In this document: piece after piece, positions 19,739 through 30,226 of the stretch
Layout of the letters: each line of letters opens with the position of its first letter
How positions within the stretch are numbered: the first letter of the stretch is position 1
Source: Candidatus Tokpelaia sp. JSC085
GTDB taxonomy: Bacteria > Pseudomonadota > Alphaproteobacteria > Rhizobiales > Rhizobiaceae
Assembly (NCBI GenBank): GCA_003331005.1
Contig: QENC01000001.1
Location: forward strand, 616,001-680,000
Length of the DNA: 64,000 nucleotides
Direction of reading: 5' to 3'
The notes under the pieces: model-generated
The model's database searches: none
The model's input: the letters and a program-made list of their open reading frames with translations, nothing else
Told to the model about the DNA's origin: nothing
Translations under genes and position numbers: made by a program

Positions 19739-21193
19739 TTATTGCCTGACCTTATAGGTTCTACCCATTTTCTTAAGGGGTTCCAACTGTTTCATATCTA
19801 TAGATGATAAATCTGGAATACCATCATCTGCACCTCCAAAACCAGTATTTAAGCCAAGATCCCCTATCATCTGTCCCAACATACTACCACCCTTTCTCCC
19901 CATGACTTTTATCGCATTAGCCATCTGTCTATGCATTTTCAGCAGCTTATTTATCTCCGCCGCTGTCGTACCAGAACCCTTTGCAACACGCTGCTTACGA
20001 CTATGTTTCAAAATATCAGGATTAGCGCGTTCCTTGTGCGTCATTGAGGAGATGATAGCAAGTTGACGAGTTAAAATGCTGTCATCAAGTCCCGCAACTG
20101 TAAAACGATCTTTCATCCGACTCATACCCGGTAATAACCCAATGATACTACTTAAACCTCCAATCTTTTTCACTTGATGCAACTGATGAGCGAAATCATT
20201 GAGGTCAAAAGTGTTGTCCTTGTGCGCTTTCTTAGAAAGATTAATAGCGTGTTCTGAATCAATAGCTGCCGCCGCTTTCTCGACCAATGAGACAACATCG
20301 CCCATGCCAAGAATACGATCTGCAATCCGCTGAGGATGAAATTCTTCAAGCGCATCCATCTTTTCTCCGGTAGCAATAGCCTTGATCGGTTTACCTGTCA
20401 CAGCCCGCATAGAAAGTGCAGCTCCGCCACGGCCATCACCATCCATCCGGGTAAGAATGATACCGGTAATGCCTACGTATTCATCAAAGGAGCGGGCAAG
20501 GTTGACTGCATCCTGCCCTGTCAAACTGTCAGCAATAAGAAAAATTTCATGAGGTTTGATTCTTGTCTTTATATCAATGACCTCTTCCATTAGTAACTTA
20601 TTGATGTGAGAACGACCCGCAGTATCAAGAATCACAAGATTCTGCCCGCAAAGTCTTGCTGCCTTTATAGCACGGGAAGCAATTTCGATCGGAGCTTGAC
20701 CAGTAACAATTGGCAGTGTAGACACACCGACCTGTTCGCCAAGTTGGCGTAGTTGTTCTTGTGCTGCCGGACGAGATGTGTCAAGTGAAGCCATAAGCAC
20801 TCTTCTATCCTGCTTATCCCTCAGACGTACAGCAACCTTTGCAGCTGTTGTGGTTTTACCTGCACCCTGAATCCCCACCAGCATAATAACAACAGGATCT
20901 GGTGCATTCAAATCAATATTTACTCCATTTCCACCTAGCATTTCAACAAGCTGATCATGAACAATCTTGACAACCATCTGTCCTGGCTGAATGGTCTTGA
21001 GAAGTTTTGCACCTACTGCTTTTTCCCTAACTTTTTCGATGAAAGAGCGCACGACCTCTAAAGAAACATCGGCATCTATGAGTGCACGCCGAACCTCTTG
21101 TAGAGCAGTTCCTACCTCCTGTTCAGATAGCAAGCCACGCCCTATCAATTTATCAAAGACACAAGACAGCCGCTCCTGTAAAGATTCAAACAT
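19739..21193 (-). CDS. ffh: Signal recognition particle protein Ffh
   Basis: This 484-residue SRP GTPase targets nascent membrane proteins to FtsY. It has an N-terminal helical bundle, then the G domain with GIQGAGKTTTAAK (G1), DTAGRSH (G3) and TRMDGDGRGGAALS (G4/G5). A Met-rich M domain from about residue 325 binds SRP RNA and signal sequences; GSGTTAAEINKLLKMHRQM is the RNA-binding part. The length is normal for the family. Confidence 0.96.
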   Translation of the reverse strand: MFESLQERLSCVFDKLIGRGLLSEQEVGTALQEVRRALIDADVSLEVVRSFIEKVREKAVGAKLLKTIQPGQMVVKIVHDQLVEMLGGNGVNIDLNAPDPVVIMLVGIQGAGKTTTAAKVAVRLRDKQDRRVLMASLDTSRPAAQEQLRQLGEQVGVSTLPIVTGQAPIEIASRAIKAARLCGQNLVILDTAGRSHINKLLMEEVIDIKTRIKPHEIFLIADSLTGQDAVNLARSFDEYVGITGIILTRMDGDGRGGAALSMRAVTGKPIKAIATGEKMDALEEFHPQRIADRILGMGDVVSLVEKAAAAIDSEHAINLSKKAHKDNTFDLNDFAHQLHQVKKIGGLSSIIGLLPGMSRMKDRFTVAGLDDSILTRQLAIISSMTHKERANPDILKHSRKQRVAKGSGTTAAEINKLLKMHRQMANAIKVMGRKGGSMLGQMIGDLGLNTGFGGADDGIPDLSSIDMKQLEPLKKMGRTYKVRQ

Positions 21194-21802
21194 CGTCCAC
21201 CTCTAAAATTATTGATAATCATGCAGGGTGCGGCGCATTCGGTATCCTGACCAGGCAGAGTATCTACCGAGGGCAATAAAGCGACGCATTCCCCGTTTTT
21301 TTCAAAACGGTATTAGTATAAGTATGACATTACATTAGCCTGCTTTAAGAAAATTATGTATAAAAAAACAATTGCATTGGATCGATCACAGAGGGCGAAC
21401 TATAAATGCTCACCTTCTTAGCTAGGACACCTACTACAGGGTTCACTTTTATTACTTCTCAACACCCTGCAGATAAAGCTAGTGCCACATGCAGGCTAGA
21501 TTCAATAAAAAATAGGTTTAAAGAAACTATTAGCAGTGCTGGTAAGTAGTAATGGTCTCATCTTTCTTCCCACAGCATGTATGATGTGACACTGAACCCT
21601 CTTATTACATTAATTGTATTGTACACCAATTGTTTCTGCTGATCAATCATATAATGAAGACACAATATCCGCTTAAATGGATCTCAAAACTTTTACGGAC
21701 CATCGAGAAAAACCAATCCGGTCTGATTCGGAATTGGCATTTTCGGTTCATCACTTTTCCAGAGCATATAGCCACACTATTGATTTATTGCCCACAAAGT
21801 GA
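21194..21802. other. 609-base gap between ffh and mutS
   Basis: No protein gene or known RNA is recognised. A perfect 7-bp inverted repeat CCGTTTT/AAAACGG (21293-21310) lies about 100 bases upstream of ffh without a flanking T-run. The rest is AT-rich with scattered stops in all frames. It presumably holds the ffh promoter. Confidence 0.4.
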
Positions 21803-24529
21803 CTAAAGCATGGCTTTCAGTTTATAAAGTTCAGCAAGTGCTTCACGTGGTGTTAAAGTATCCGGATTCAATGCACCGAGGACTTGCATAACAGCGGGAG
21901 ATAGAGTCGACATATCTTTGTGCTCTGGTCTCATGGATATAAGCGGCAAATCATCAACCCATTTTTTGCCCTTATATGACACTGTGTCATGTTCAAGTTG
22001 CTGCAGTACATCGTATGCGCGGGTGATAACTACTTCAGGCAATCCTGCAAGTTTTGCCACCTGAATCCCGTAGGACCGATCAGCTATACCATGATCTACT
22101 TCATGCAAAAACACGACATTGCCATTCCATTCATGCACTTTCATCGTATGATTATAGAGGCGTGGCAACTTGCTGGATAAGACAGTCAGTTCATGGAAGT
22201 GCGTGGCAAAAATCACACGACAACGATTAACTTCGTGCAGGTATTCTAGAGTGGCCCACGCAATAGAAAGCCCATCAAATGTCGCAGTACCACGTCCTAT
22301 CTCATCCAGGATCACAAGAGATCTGTTACTAGACTTATTGAGTATAGCCGCAGTTTCCACCATCTCTACCATAAAGGTTGAACGGCCGCGTGCTAAATCA
22401 TCTGATGCACCGACACGGCTAAAAAGCCGGTCTACAATACCAATATGCGCTGACTCTGCAGGTACGAATGATCCCATCTGTGCCATAATAACAATAAGAG
22501 CATTTTGCCTAAGAAAGGTTGATTTTCCGCCCATATTAGGACCAGTAAGCAAATGAATGACACCAGAAGTGTCATTCTTCTTTGCCGGTGAGAGGTTACA
22601 GTGATTAGCAACAAACGGGTCAGCCGACTGCCGACGCAGTGCCTGTTCTACAATTGGATGACGGCCACTCATAATATAAAATGTCAAACTGTTGTCAACT
22701 ATGGGTCGGCAATAAGCCTGCTCTTCTGCCAAGACTGCCAGAGCAGCTGATACGTCAAGTGCATAAAGAGCTGTAGCACCATTGCGGATGAGGTTAGCAA
22801 CAATGATTATTTCATTTGTCAGTTGATCGAAAATTTTAAGCTCTATGGTTAATGCCTTGTCCGCTGCATTGGCAATAAGGCTTTCCAGTTTCGCCAGTTC
22901 AGCTGTCGTAAAGCGCATTGTATTTGCCATGGTCTGGCGATGAATAAAGAGTTCTTTTGCTTGAGCAGTGTTTGTTAGAGCAATGGATTGTCCTGTTGTT
23001 ACTTCAATAAAAAAGCCAAGAAAATTATTATATTTTATTTTAAGATTTTTTATACCTGTTTCCTCGGCATAACGCGTTTGCAGGGCAGCAATCACGCGAC
23101 GGGATTCATCTCTGAGAGTACGTGTTTCATCAAGCTCTGCATGATAACCAGGGCGAACAAAGCCGCCAGTTCGCTTCAAAAGCGGTAATTCATTGGCCAG
23201 TGCATTATCAAGATTCTTTAAAAGCAAGGTAGGAAACATATTAATGTTATTAATGATATCCTCTAATTCAGATGGAAGCAAAGATTGTTTAAAAAGCTTG
23301 CTGATGCTTTTTCCTGTCTTCAATCCATGTAAAATGACAGAAAAATCCCGCGGACCACCACGGCCCATAGCAAGACGCGCTAGAGCGCGGTATATATCAG
23401 CAAGGCCTTTCAACTCAAAACGAACAGCTTGGCAAATATGTGGCTCTTTTAGAAAAAAGGAAATAGAATCAAGCCGTTCTTCGATAGCATCTGGATTTGT
23501 CAGTGGAGTCATAAGACGTTCAGTAAGAGTACGGGTTCCACCAGATGTGACGGTACGATCAATGGCTTTTATGAGGCTACTATCATGTTCTCCTGAAAGG
23601 GTCCGCATGAGCTCAAGACTTAAACGCGTTGCTGGGTCAATGAACAGCATTGAAGAATCATCTTCGCGCTCCGGAGGCATCAGAGGCGGGTGTTTGCTGA
23701 TCTGGGTTTTTTCAATGTAAGCGATTATCCCTGAGATTGCTGCCAGTTCTGCCTGGGAAAAATCGGCATAACCATCTAATGTGGCGACACGATAATAGCG
23801 GGAGATCCGCCCTGCAGCAGTTGAAATGTCAAAAAGACATGGTGACTGAGGAGAGACAACACGTCCGACACTATCGAAAACAGGACGCAATTTTTCATGA
23901 TGAAAGATATCATCTGCAACAATAAGCTCCTGTGGATCCACTCGCATGATATCAGCAAGCAGCCGATCAACCTGAGTTTCTATAACACGAAACGTACCGA
24001 TTGAAATATCAATCCAAGCAAGGGCAAAGTTGTTGCCGCGGCGGGTCTTCACATATCCCACTGACATTAGATAGTTAGCACAGGAAGGATCTAGCAGTTT
24101 TTCCTCTGTCAGTGTTCCAGGAGTAACTAGGCGGATCACCTCACGTTTGACGATGGATTGTGCTCCACGCTTTTTGGCTTCGACCGCGTCTTCTGTTTGT
24201 TCACAGACAGCAACCCGATAGCCAGATGCGATGAGCTTTTGCAGGTAATCATCGGCCGCATGAACCGGAACACCGCACATCGGTATATCCTGGCCTAAAT
24301 GCTTGCCGCGTTTTGTCAGTGTAATTCCAAGAGATTGGGCAGCTTTTACCGCATCATCAAAAAAAAGTTCATAAAAATCTCCCATACGATAAAAAAGCAA
24401 ATAATCAGGATTAGCTGATTTCAACCTCATATATTGCTTCATCATCGGTGTTGTTTTTTCCGCTGATCCTGATGCTGGAAAAAACTTTTCTTGATTACGC
24501 CACTCGGCTTGTATTTGACTATCAGGCAT
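21803..24529 (-). CDS. mutS: DNA mismatch repair protein MutS
   Basis: This 908-residue MutS has all domains. The mismatch-reading Phe-x-Glu is in [12 protein letters not shown] near residue 55. Connector, lever and clamp domains follow, then the ATPase with [13 protein letters not shown] (Walker A), a [12 protein letters not shown] Walker B region and FATHFHELT. It recognises mispairs and recruits MutL. It is divergent from maeB, an arrangement conserved in Rhizobiales. No damage is visible. Confidence 0.97.
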   Translation of the reverse strand: MPDSQIQAEWRNQEKFFPASGSAEKTTPMMKQYMRLKSANPDYLLFYRMGDFYELFFDDAVKAAQSLGITLTKRGKHLGQDIPMCGVPVHAADDYLQKLIASGYRVAVCEQTEDAVEAKKRGAQSIVKREVIRLVTPGTLTEEKLLDPSCANYLMSVGYVKTRRGNNFALAWIDISIGTFRVIETQVDRLLADIMRVDPQELIVADDIFHHEKLRPVFDSVGRVVSPQSPCLFDISTAAGRISRYYRVATLDGYADFSQAELAAISGIIAYIEKTQISKHPPLMPPEREDDSSMLFIDPATRLSLELMRTLSGEHDSSLIKAIDRTVTSGGTRTLTERLMTPLTNPDAIEERLDSISFFLKEPHICQAVRFELKGLADIYRALARLAMGRGGPRDFSVILHGLKTGKSISKLFKQSLLPSELEDIINNINMFPTLLLKNLDNALANELPLLKRTGGFVRPGYHAELDETRTLRDESRRVIAALQTRYAEETGIKNLKIKYNNFLGFFIEVTTGQSIALTNTAQAKELFIHRQTMANTMRFTTAELAKLESLIANAADKALTIELKIFDQLTNEIIIVANLIRNGATALYALDVSAALAVLAEEQAYCRPIVDNSLTFYIMSGRHPIVEQALRRQSADPFVANHCNLSPAKKNDTSGVIHLLTGPNMGGKSTFLRQNALIVIMAQMGSFVPAESAHIGIVDRLFSRVGASDDLARGRSTFMVEMVETAAILNKSSNRSLVILDEIGRGTATFDGLSIAWATLEYLHEVNRCRVIFATHFHELTVLSSKLPRLYNHTMKVHEWNGNVVFLHEVDHGIADRSYGIQVAKLAGLPEVVITRAYDVLQQLEHDTVSYKGKKWVDDLPLISMRPEHKDMSTLSPAVMQVLGALNPDTLTPREALAELYKLKAML

Positions 24530-24731
24530 AGAATATTATTCTTACAATGAATCCAGAACCTAAACTTGTATCGGTTTCGCTCTTCATCATGACATGATCG
24601 GGAAGAATTGATCATTTCAACCGCAAAAAAGCAAGCATTATAAATGTGGTGACCAAGTTGATAGGTGACCACTAATTATTGCGATTTGATTTTTAGAATC
24701 AATAGAAAAAAATATTTAAGGAACAAGGACT

Positions 24732-27029
24732 ATGACCTGTACGAACGACAAAAAAAGGAACTCAGTGAAATCTGTTGCAGAACAAGAAGCTCTTGAGTTT
24801 CATGCACAACATCGCCCCGGAAAATTGGAAATTGTTCCAACAAAGCCGATGGCAACACAACGTGATCTGTCGTTAGCCTATTCACCAGGTGTAGCAGTCC
24901 CAGTTGAGGCGATCGCAAACGATCCAAAACTGGCTTATGATTATACTGCAAAGGGAAATCTTGTCGCTGTCATTTCCAATGGCACTGCTATTCTTGGCCT
25001 AGGAAACCTTGGAGCAATTGCCTCTAAGCCTGTAATGGAAGGAAAAGCTGTTCTGTTCAAGCGCTTTGCTGATGTCGATTCCATTGATCTTGAGGTCGAT
25101 ACTACAGATATTAACGCTTTTATTCAGGCAGTGCGCTATCTTGGTCCATCATTTGGGGGTATCAATTTAGAAGATATTAAGGCTCCTGATTGCTTTCTGA
25201 TTGAAAGCCGTCTGCGTGAAATCATGGATATTCCTGTCTTTCATGATGACCAGCATGGTACTGCAATTATTGCTGCCGCTGGGTTACTAAACGCTCTATA
25301 TTTGACGAAGCGCAACATGCAAAATACCTGCCTTGTCTGTAATGGTGCGGGATCTGCCGGCATTGCCTGTATCGATCTTATCAAAGCGATGGGATTTAGA
25401 GCTGAAAATGTAATCCTCTGTGATACGAAAGGCGTTATTTACAAAGGTCGTACCGAGGGGATGAATCAGTGGAAATCAGCTCATGCTGTTGATACAACTA
25501 AGCGCACTCTTGCAGAGGCGCTCAAGGGTGCAGATATTTTCTTTGGCGTCTCAGTCAAAGGAGCACTGACACAGGATATGGTCAAAAATATGGCACCCAA
25601 TCCGGTTATTTTTGCCATGGCAAATCCTGATCCTGAAATTACTCCAGAGGCAGTATCTGAGATACGCTCAGATGCTATCATAGCTACTGGCCGCTCGGAT
25701 TATCCAAACCAGATTAATAACGTACTTTGTTTTCCCTATATATTCAGAGGAGCACTTGATGTCCGCGCTAGTACGATCAATGAGGAAATGAAAGTAGCCG
25801 CGGCGCATGCCCTAGCTGAACTGGCCCGGGAAGAAGTCCCAGACGATGTGGCCACTGCTTATCAAGGACATCGCCCGCGCTTTGGTCCAAACTATATTAT
25901 TCCTGTTCCATTTGATCCGCGTCTGCTATCCGCTATTCCTGTAGCTGTAGCAAAAGCTGCCATGGAAAGTGGGGTAGCAGGTCGGACACTCAAAGACCTT
26001 AACGCCTACAAACAGGAGCTAACCGCCCGACGCGATCCCATCGCCTCGACTATGCGTGGTATCTATAAGCTGGTTCAGCATCAACCGAAACGCATTGTCT
26101 TTGCTGAAGGTGAAGAGGAACAGGTGATGCGGGCGGCCGTTTCTTACGTTAATCAAAAGCTGGGCAACGCTTTTCTAGTTGGCAGAGAAAAACAAGTGCG
26201 ACAAACAGCGATGCAAGCTGGTATCGATTTAAAGCGTGAAGGAATCCAAATCATCAATGCCGCTATTTGTAAACATAATGACATATATACTGATTATCTT
26301 TATGAACAAATGCAACGTAGGGGTTGGCTTAAACGTGACTGTCAACGCATCATAAAAAATGACCGCAATCATTTTGCCGCAGCAATGGTAGCGCTTGGCG
26401 ATGCTGATGGCATGGTAACTGGTGCAACCCGCAATTATGAAACAAGCCTTTCCGATGTTCGCCATGTGATACCAACCCGAAACGGGGAAAGGCTGATAGG
26501 TATCTCCATTGTCATTGGGCGCGGGCGTACAGTGTTTGTTGCCGATACCGCTGTCTATGAACGTCCAGATGCCATTGCTTTGGCAGACATTGCTGAATTG
26601 ACAGCGCAAACTGCTAGGCGGATGGGCTATACCCCGCGTGTTGCTTTCCTTGCCTTCTCAACTTTTGGCCATATGAAGGGTGAAAGTACACACCGTATCC
26701 AAGAAGCGGTCAAAACCTTGAAAAAGCGCGATGCCAATTTTGAATTTGATGGTGAAATGAGTGCTGACGTCGCTCTGAACACCGGGCGACTGATAGAGCA
26801 ATATCCTTTTATGGGTCTGAGCGCAGCGGCAAACGTTCTGATTATGCCTGGATATCATTCCGCCTCTATTGCCACCAATATGTTACAAGAACTTGGCGGA
26901 GCGACTGTCATTGGCCCGATTCTTGTTGGCCTCGCAAGATCAGTGCAGATCGTACCGCTTGGAGCACGTGATTCTGATATTGTCACAATGGCTGCACTGG
27001 CAGCTTACAATGAATGTAACTTGACATGA
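24732..27029 (+). CDS. maeB: NADP-dependent malic enzyme with phosphotransacetylase-like domain
   Basis: This 765-residue two-part enzyme oxidatively decarboxylates malate to pyruvate. The N-terminal malic domain has [19 protein letters not shown] and the Rossmann motif NGAGSAGIA. From about residue 440 it continues as a phosphotransacetylase-like domain ([28 protein letters not shown]), which in MaeB proteins serves regulation and assembly rather than acetyl transfer. The length matches MaeB/Tme of Rhizobium (about 760-770). An AAGGA lies just upstream of the ATG. Confidence 0.96.
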   Translation: MTCTNDKKRNSVKSVAEQEALEFHAQHRPGKLEIVPTKPMATQRDLSLAYSPGVAVPVEAIANDPKLAYDYTAKGNLVAVISNGTAILGLGNLGAIASKPVMEGKAVLFKRFADVDSIDLEVDTTDINAFIQAVRYLGPSFGGINLEDIKAPDCFLIESRLREIMDIPVFHDDQHGTAIIAAAGLLNALYLTKRNMQNTCLVCNGAGSAGIACIDLIKAMGFRAENVILCDTKGVIYKGRTEGMNQWKSAHAVDTTKRTLAEALKGADIFFGVSVKGALTQDMVKNMAPNPVIFAMANPDPEITPEAVSEIRSDAIIATGRSDYPNQINNVLCFPYIFRGALDVRASTINEEMKVAAAHALAELAREEVPDDVATAYQGHRPRFGPNYIIPVPFDPRLLSAIPVAVAKAAMESGVAGRTLKDLNAYKQELTARRDPIASTMRGIYKLVQHQPKRIVFAEGEEEQVMRAAVSYVNQKLGNAFLVGREKQVRQTAMQAGIDLKREGIQIINAAICKHNDIYTDYLYEQMQRRGWLKRDCQRIIKNDRNHFAAAMVALGDADGMVTGATRNYETSLSDVRHVIPTRNGERLIGISIVIGRGRTVFVADTAVYERPDAIALADIAELTAQTARRMGYTPRVAFLAFSTFGHMKGESTHRIQEAVKTLKKRDANFEFDGEMSADVALNTGRLIEQYPFMGLSAAANVLIMPGYHSASIATNMLQELGGATVIGPILVGLARSVQIVPLGARDSDIVTMAALAAYNECNLT

Positions 27030-27071
27030 CCTGCAGCATTCAATTCATGACGATGCCAATTTCAGGGGGCT

Positions 27072-27533
27072 TCAGATGGCAGTATTCTCTTCACCCATGC
27101 GTATATGAAAGAGCTGACTGAAATCAATAGGATCAATCATCAGCGGCGGGAAGCCACCATTTCGCGTGATGTCTGCAACGATTTGTCGAGCAAATGGGAA
27201 AAGAATTCGTGGACACTCGATAAAAACGAGAGATGCCAAATGTTCTTCCAGAAAATTCTGGATTTTGAAAACACCACCATAAACAAGTTCTATCTTGAAA
27301 AGAAGATCATTGTCTATCCCTGCTTTTGCATGTAGAGTTAAAAGAACATCATAATTATTATCGCCCATTGAATTCACATGCACGTCGATACTGATGTTGA
27401 TAGGCGGCTTATTTTCACGCTTGCCACACGCGTGCGGCGCATTAGGACTTTCAAAAGAAAAATCCTTGATATATTGCGTCAGTACATTCAGAATAGGCGC
27501 TTCAGTTTGCGTCTTCGCCTTACCTATAGCCAT
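27072..27533 (-). CDS. secB: Protein-export chaperone SecB
   Basis: This 153-residue SecB binds unfolded preproteins as a tetramer and passes them to SecA. Family features are LNVLTQYIKDFSFESPNAP, VNSMGDNNYDVLLTLHAKAG, VYGGVFKIQNFLEEHL, ECPRILFPFARQIVADITRNGGFPPLMIDPIDF. It is convergent with maeB and lies in the conserved secB-fxsA-tim44 neighbourhood. Confidence 0.96.
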   Translation of the reverse strand: MAIGKAKTQTEAPILNVLTQYIKDFSFESPNAPHACGKRENKPPINISIDVHVNSMGDNNYDVLLTLHAKAGIDNDLLFKIELVYGGVFKIQNFLEEHLASLVFIECPRILFPFARQIVADITRNGGFPPLMIDPIDFSQLFHIRMGEENTAI

Positions 27534-27633
27534 TTAATACTTCCTCGTAGGTCGTGGCTAACATGGAAGTCATGCTGCTGTCAAGGAATCATGAATCTTC
27601 GTTGAAGGCTTTTAATCTCATACTTGATCATTA

Positions 27634-28131
27634 TCATTTTCCCATAGGTTTCGTGCGCCAAGGAGAATTTTTCGGCGCCACAGCATGATAATCGTTGACA
27701 TCTCCCTCGATTTTCTTTGTGTCTTGCCAGCGTCTTGTTTTGAAAAATCGGCCGAAGATAATGCGTTTTTTTGATAGAAGGCGCCAAAGAAAATGACGCA
27801 TAAATCTGAGAAAAAGAAGGAGGCCAATAATATCGCTTATGAAGCCAGGAATGATCAGAAGAATTGCACCAACAATAATCATTGCACCTTCAGCTAGTTC
27901 GTGCTCCGGTATATGACCGGCATTGATTTCATTCTGAATACGCCTCAGAATATTAAAGCTCTGACGGCGCAGAAGGTAAAGTCCTGTAAATGTAGAAAGC
28001 ATGACGAGAGTCAAGGCCTTTACAACGCCTATTTGTAATCCAATAATAATAAGACCAGCAATTTCAATAAAAACCGCACACAGAACGGCAAAGCCTGAAA
28101 CTGCAAAATTTGAAAAAGCGGGCTTTGTCAT
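27634..28131 (-). CDS. fxsA: FxsA-family membrane protein
   Basis: This membrane protein has about 165 residues when started at the ATG at 28131 (MTKPAFSNFAVSG). An upstream in-frame extension is Lys/Glu-rich and unlikely. It has three hydrophobic segments in the first 110 residues, including VGAILLIIPGFISDIIGLLLFL, the hallmark of FxsA (phage-exclusion suppressor) proteins, and a basic cytoplasmic tail. Its precise role is unknown. It is divergent from the Tim44-like gene. Confidence 0.85.
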   Translation of the reverse strand: MTKPAFSNFAVSGFAVLCAVFIEIAGLIIIGLQIGVVKALTLVMLSTFTGLYLLRRQSFNILRRIQNEINAGHIPEHELAEGAMIIVGAILLIIPGFISDIIGLLLFLRFMRHFLWRLLSKKRIIFGRFFKTRRWQDTKKIEGDVNDYHAVAPKNSPWRTKPMGK

Positions 28132-28342
28132 TAAAATACCTTTCTCTTCCTTCTTTTTTTCCTTGATACCCTTTACATAGCGATGCAAAAGCGGCATTTG
28201 AATGATTGTATTATAATTATACTCTGTATTCGATAGTATCTATGTATTCATTCGATATGGATGAGGTTGAGAATTAGGTCATGTACACATCCGGTCTTTT
28301 TATCGTATGCTCATGCTCTGTGAAAGGAGATTGCCTGCGCCG

Positions 28343-29029
28343 ATGGATTTGAATATCGTGACATTAATTTTTTTGGTGCTTGCTGTTCTTATTTTTATTC
28401 AGCTTCGTAGTGTTCTAGGACGGCGTACAGGGAATGAACGCTTGCCTTTTGATCCATATTCAAAGCCTGTAAAGACGGGAGTTGACAGTAGTGGCAAAAC
28501 TGTTGCTGCGTCACAGGAATCACGCCATGGAAATGATGATTTTGCCGATATTGATGCATTAGCTCCCTTAGGTAGCAAGCTCAATGACGGGTTGCGAGCT
28601 ATAAGCGAGGCTGATCCCGCTTTTTCCCCCATATTATTTTGTAATGGCGCTCGGGTTGCTTATGAAAAAATTATCACGGCCTTTGCCAACGGCAGACGCA
28701 GTGATATGGAAAATCTGCTTTCTAAAGACGTGTATGAAGATTTTTCCCAAGCAATTGATGAACGCGAAGCTTGTGGGCAATCAGTGAACTTTTCCTTTAT
28801 TGGTATTAACAAATCAGAAATAGTTTCTGCCGACCTTCAACAAGAAGAGGCATATATAGGCTTAAGTTTATCTAGTGAGATCATATCTTCGACCTATGAC
28901 AAGAATGGACAGCTGGTAGACGGAGATCCTCAGAAAATTATTGAAGTCCATGACCTCTGGACATTTGCCCGTGACACACGCACTTGCGATCCAAACTGGA
29001 AGTTAGTTGCCACTGGCAACGAGGAATAG
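28343..29029 (+). CDS. Tim44-like domain protein (TimA)
   Basis: This 228-residue protein is membrane-anchored by an N-terminal hydrophobic helix (LNIVTLIFLVLAVLIFIQL). It is followed by a polar linker and a C-terminal Tim44/mL45 domain (GARVAYEKIITAFANGRRSDMENLLSKDVYEDF, then WTFARDTRTCDPNWKLVATGNEE). In alphaproteobacteria this family relates to the mitochondrial import factor Tim44. The ATG at 28343 is chosen because the hydrophobic anchor begins there; GAAAGGAG lies about 13 bases upstream. Bases 28917-28957 near its end are repeated downstream (29047-29087). Confidence 0.85.
   Translation: MDLNIVTLIFLVLAVLIFIQLRSVLGRRTGNERLPFDPYSKPVKTGVDSSGKTVAASQESRHGNDDFADIDALAPLGSKLNDGLRAISEADPAFSPILFCNGARVAYEKIITAFANGRRSDMENLLSKDVYEDFSQAIDEREACGQSVNFSFIGINKSEIVSADLQQEEAYIGLSLSSEIISSTYDKNGQLVDGDPQKIIEVHDLWTFARDTRTCDPNWKLVATGNEE
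28917..28957 (+). repeat. 41-bp direct repeat, copy 1 (inside tim44)
   Basis: This segment near the 3' end of the Tim44-like gene recurs at 29047-29087 with a single A/G difference (28953 versus 29083). Offset is 130 bases. Confidence 0.95.
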
Positions 29030-29046
29030 ATAATGTATAGAGGCGA

Positions 29047-29087
29047 TAGACGGAGATCCTCAGAAAATTATTGAAGTCCATGGCCTC
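29047..29087 (+). repeat. 41-bp direct repeat, copy 2 (intergenic)
   Basis: This non-coding duplicate of 28917-28957 lies between tim44 and smr, exactly where related genomes carry mltA. It looks like a rearrangement scar. Confidence 0.95.
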
Positions 29088-29155
29088 GCTCGCCTTTGAT
29101 CTGTAAACGCTTGATGATGATGTAATGCATCTCATCGAAAGATATGGGATAAAAA

Positions 29156-29554
29156 ATGAAACACCCATCAGTCAAAGCAGTTGGTGTGCAAATTTTGCAC
29201 GCTTTTGATAGTACTCTTCATCGTAAAATTGCGCGGGGACATTGTCATATTGACGCACGTATTGACCTTCATGGCTTAGTACAACAGGAAGCTTACTCCC
29301 TGCTTCTGCATTTTTTTCAAGTGTCACAACAGCGTGGTCTACGCTATACTTTAGTCATTACGGGAAAGGGATCTCCTGCCGGTACTTCTGGTCTTTTACG
29401 AAAGATGGTTCCCCATTGGATGGGAACAGCGCCGTTTCTCTTATATGTACATGCTTTCGATTCCGCAGCGCGCTGCCATGGCGGTTCTGGTGCGCTCTAT
29501 GTCAAATTACGAAATGTTTCATTCAAGTCAAGCAAGGAAGTAAGCGAGCATTAG
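29156..29554 (+). CDS. Smr-domain protein (short form)
   Basis: This 132-residue protein consists almost only of the Smr domain: IDLHGLVQQEAY, LVITGKGSPAGTSGLLRKMVPHWM, HGGSGALYVKLRN. Smr domains are found in nucleic-acid endonucleases and MutS2. Rhizobiales homologues are about 180-200 residues long, so about 50 N-terminal residues appear missing. A stop codon (29150) lies just before the ATG, and the duplicated 41-bp segment is immediately upstream, so the N-terminus may have been lost in that event. There is no clear ribosome-binding site. It may be a degrading gene. Confidence 0.75.
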   Translation: MKHPSVKAVGVQILHAFDSTLHRKIARGHCHIDARIDLHGLVQQEAYSLLLHFFQVSQQRGLRYTLVITGKGSPAGTSGLLRKMVPHWMGTAPFLLYVHAFDSAARCHGGSGALYVKLRNVSFKSSKEVSEH

Positions 29555-30226
29555 GCGGGAAGGGGCGAAGAGAGAGAGTTATCTCTACAAAAATAACTAG
29601 CTCATGCTATCTGTTATCCATGATGCTGATAAGCATTTCTTAATCCAAAATAAAGCCATATCGAAACCGAGACCTTTTCCTCCTGGCTCCCCTTCCTTCT
29701 ATAGAGGGATCGATCATACCTAAGATTTTATAGAAAGAACTGTTTTCAGCGTGTAGAATGAATAAAAAAGCGACCGCTCAAGCTCTCCTCCTCCATGCCA
29801 ATGGCCGTGATCGCAACTGTAACAGCTGTATTCAGTGATACAATGACCAAGAAATAGATGACTGCCGTCCTCACAATCTCGCTCATTTCATGCCCTATTT
29901 TTCATAAAAAACGAGCCTCACGAAATATAATAAACTATTACAAATAGTGCAATTGAAATCTATCCACCATGAATCCTATCTTTCTTACCTTAGCTTGTAT
30001 TTTTCTGACGCGCGTCTCTCCATAGGCAATCCAAGGCAATCCGGTGATCTTGATCTTTCTTTATCAGATCACTCTGATGGATCTTAAAGCGTTTTCAATG
30101 TGTTCAGGGTATTCGAGGATTGGTCTCTAGAAACCAATTCTTACCATAACCATCTCTTGGAGTTGGAATCATTTACTCGTTTAGCAAGTATTGCAACAAT
30201 AGGACAGTAGCAGATGTCACTTATCC
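29555..30226. other. Gap between smr and glmS
   Basis: Apart from the 46-codon frame at 29746-29886, no gene is seen. A 7-bp inverted repeat GTGATCT/AGATCAC (30044-30072) lies about 155 bases downstream of glmS, without a T-run, and could be a weak terminator. Related genomes carry an HTH gene and gyrB after smr; neither is here. Confidence 0.4.
29746..29886 (-). CDS. Hypothetical small membrane peptide (46 aa)
   Basis: This short frame in a 670-base gap encodes MSEIVRTAVIYFLVIVSLN, followed by TAVTVAITAIG, a single convincing hydrophobic helix with polar ends (tail EEESLSGRFF). An AGGG lies about 8 bases before the ATG. It is not recognised as a known family. It could be a real small protein or the chance remnant of a larger gene. 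Confidence 0.35.
   Translation of the reverse strand: MSEIVRTAVIYFLVIVSLNTAVTVAITAIGMEEESLSGRFFIHSTR

Noticed and set aside
21293-21310. Hairpin CCGTTTT/AAAACGG as a terminator of mutS
   Set aside because: It lies about 500 bases past mutS and lacks a T-run on either strand; reported only as an inverted repeat in the gap entry.
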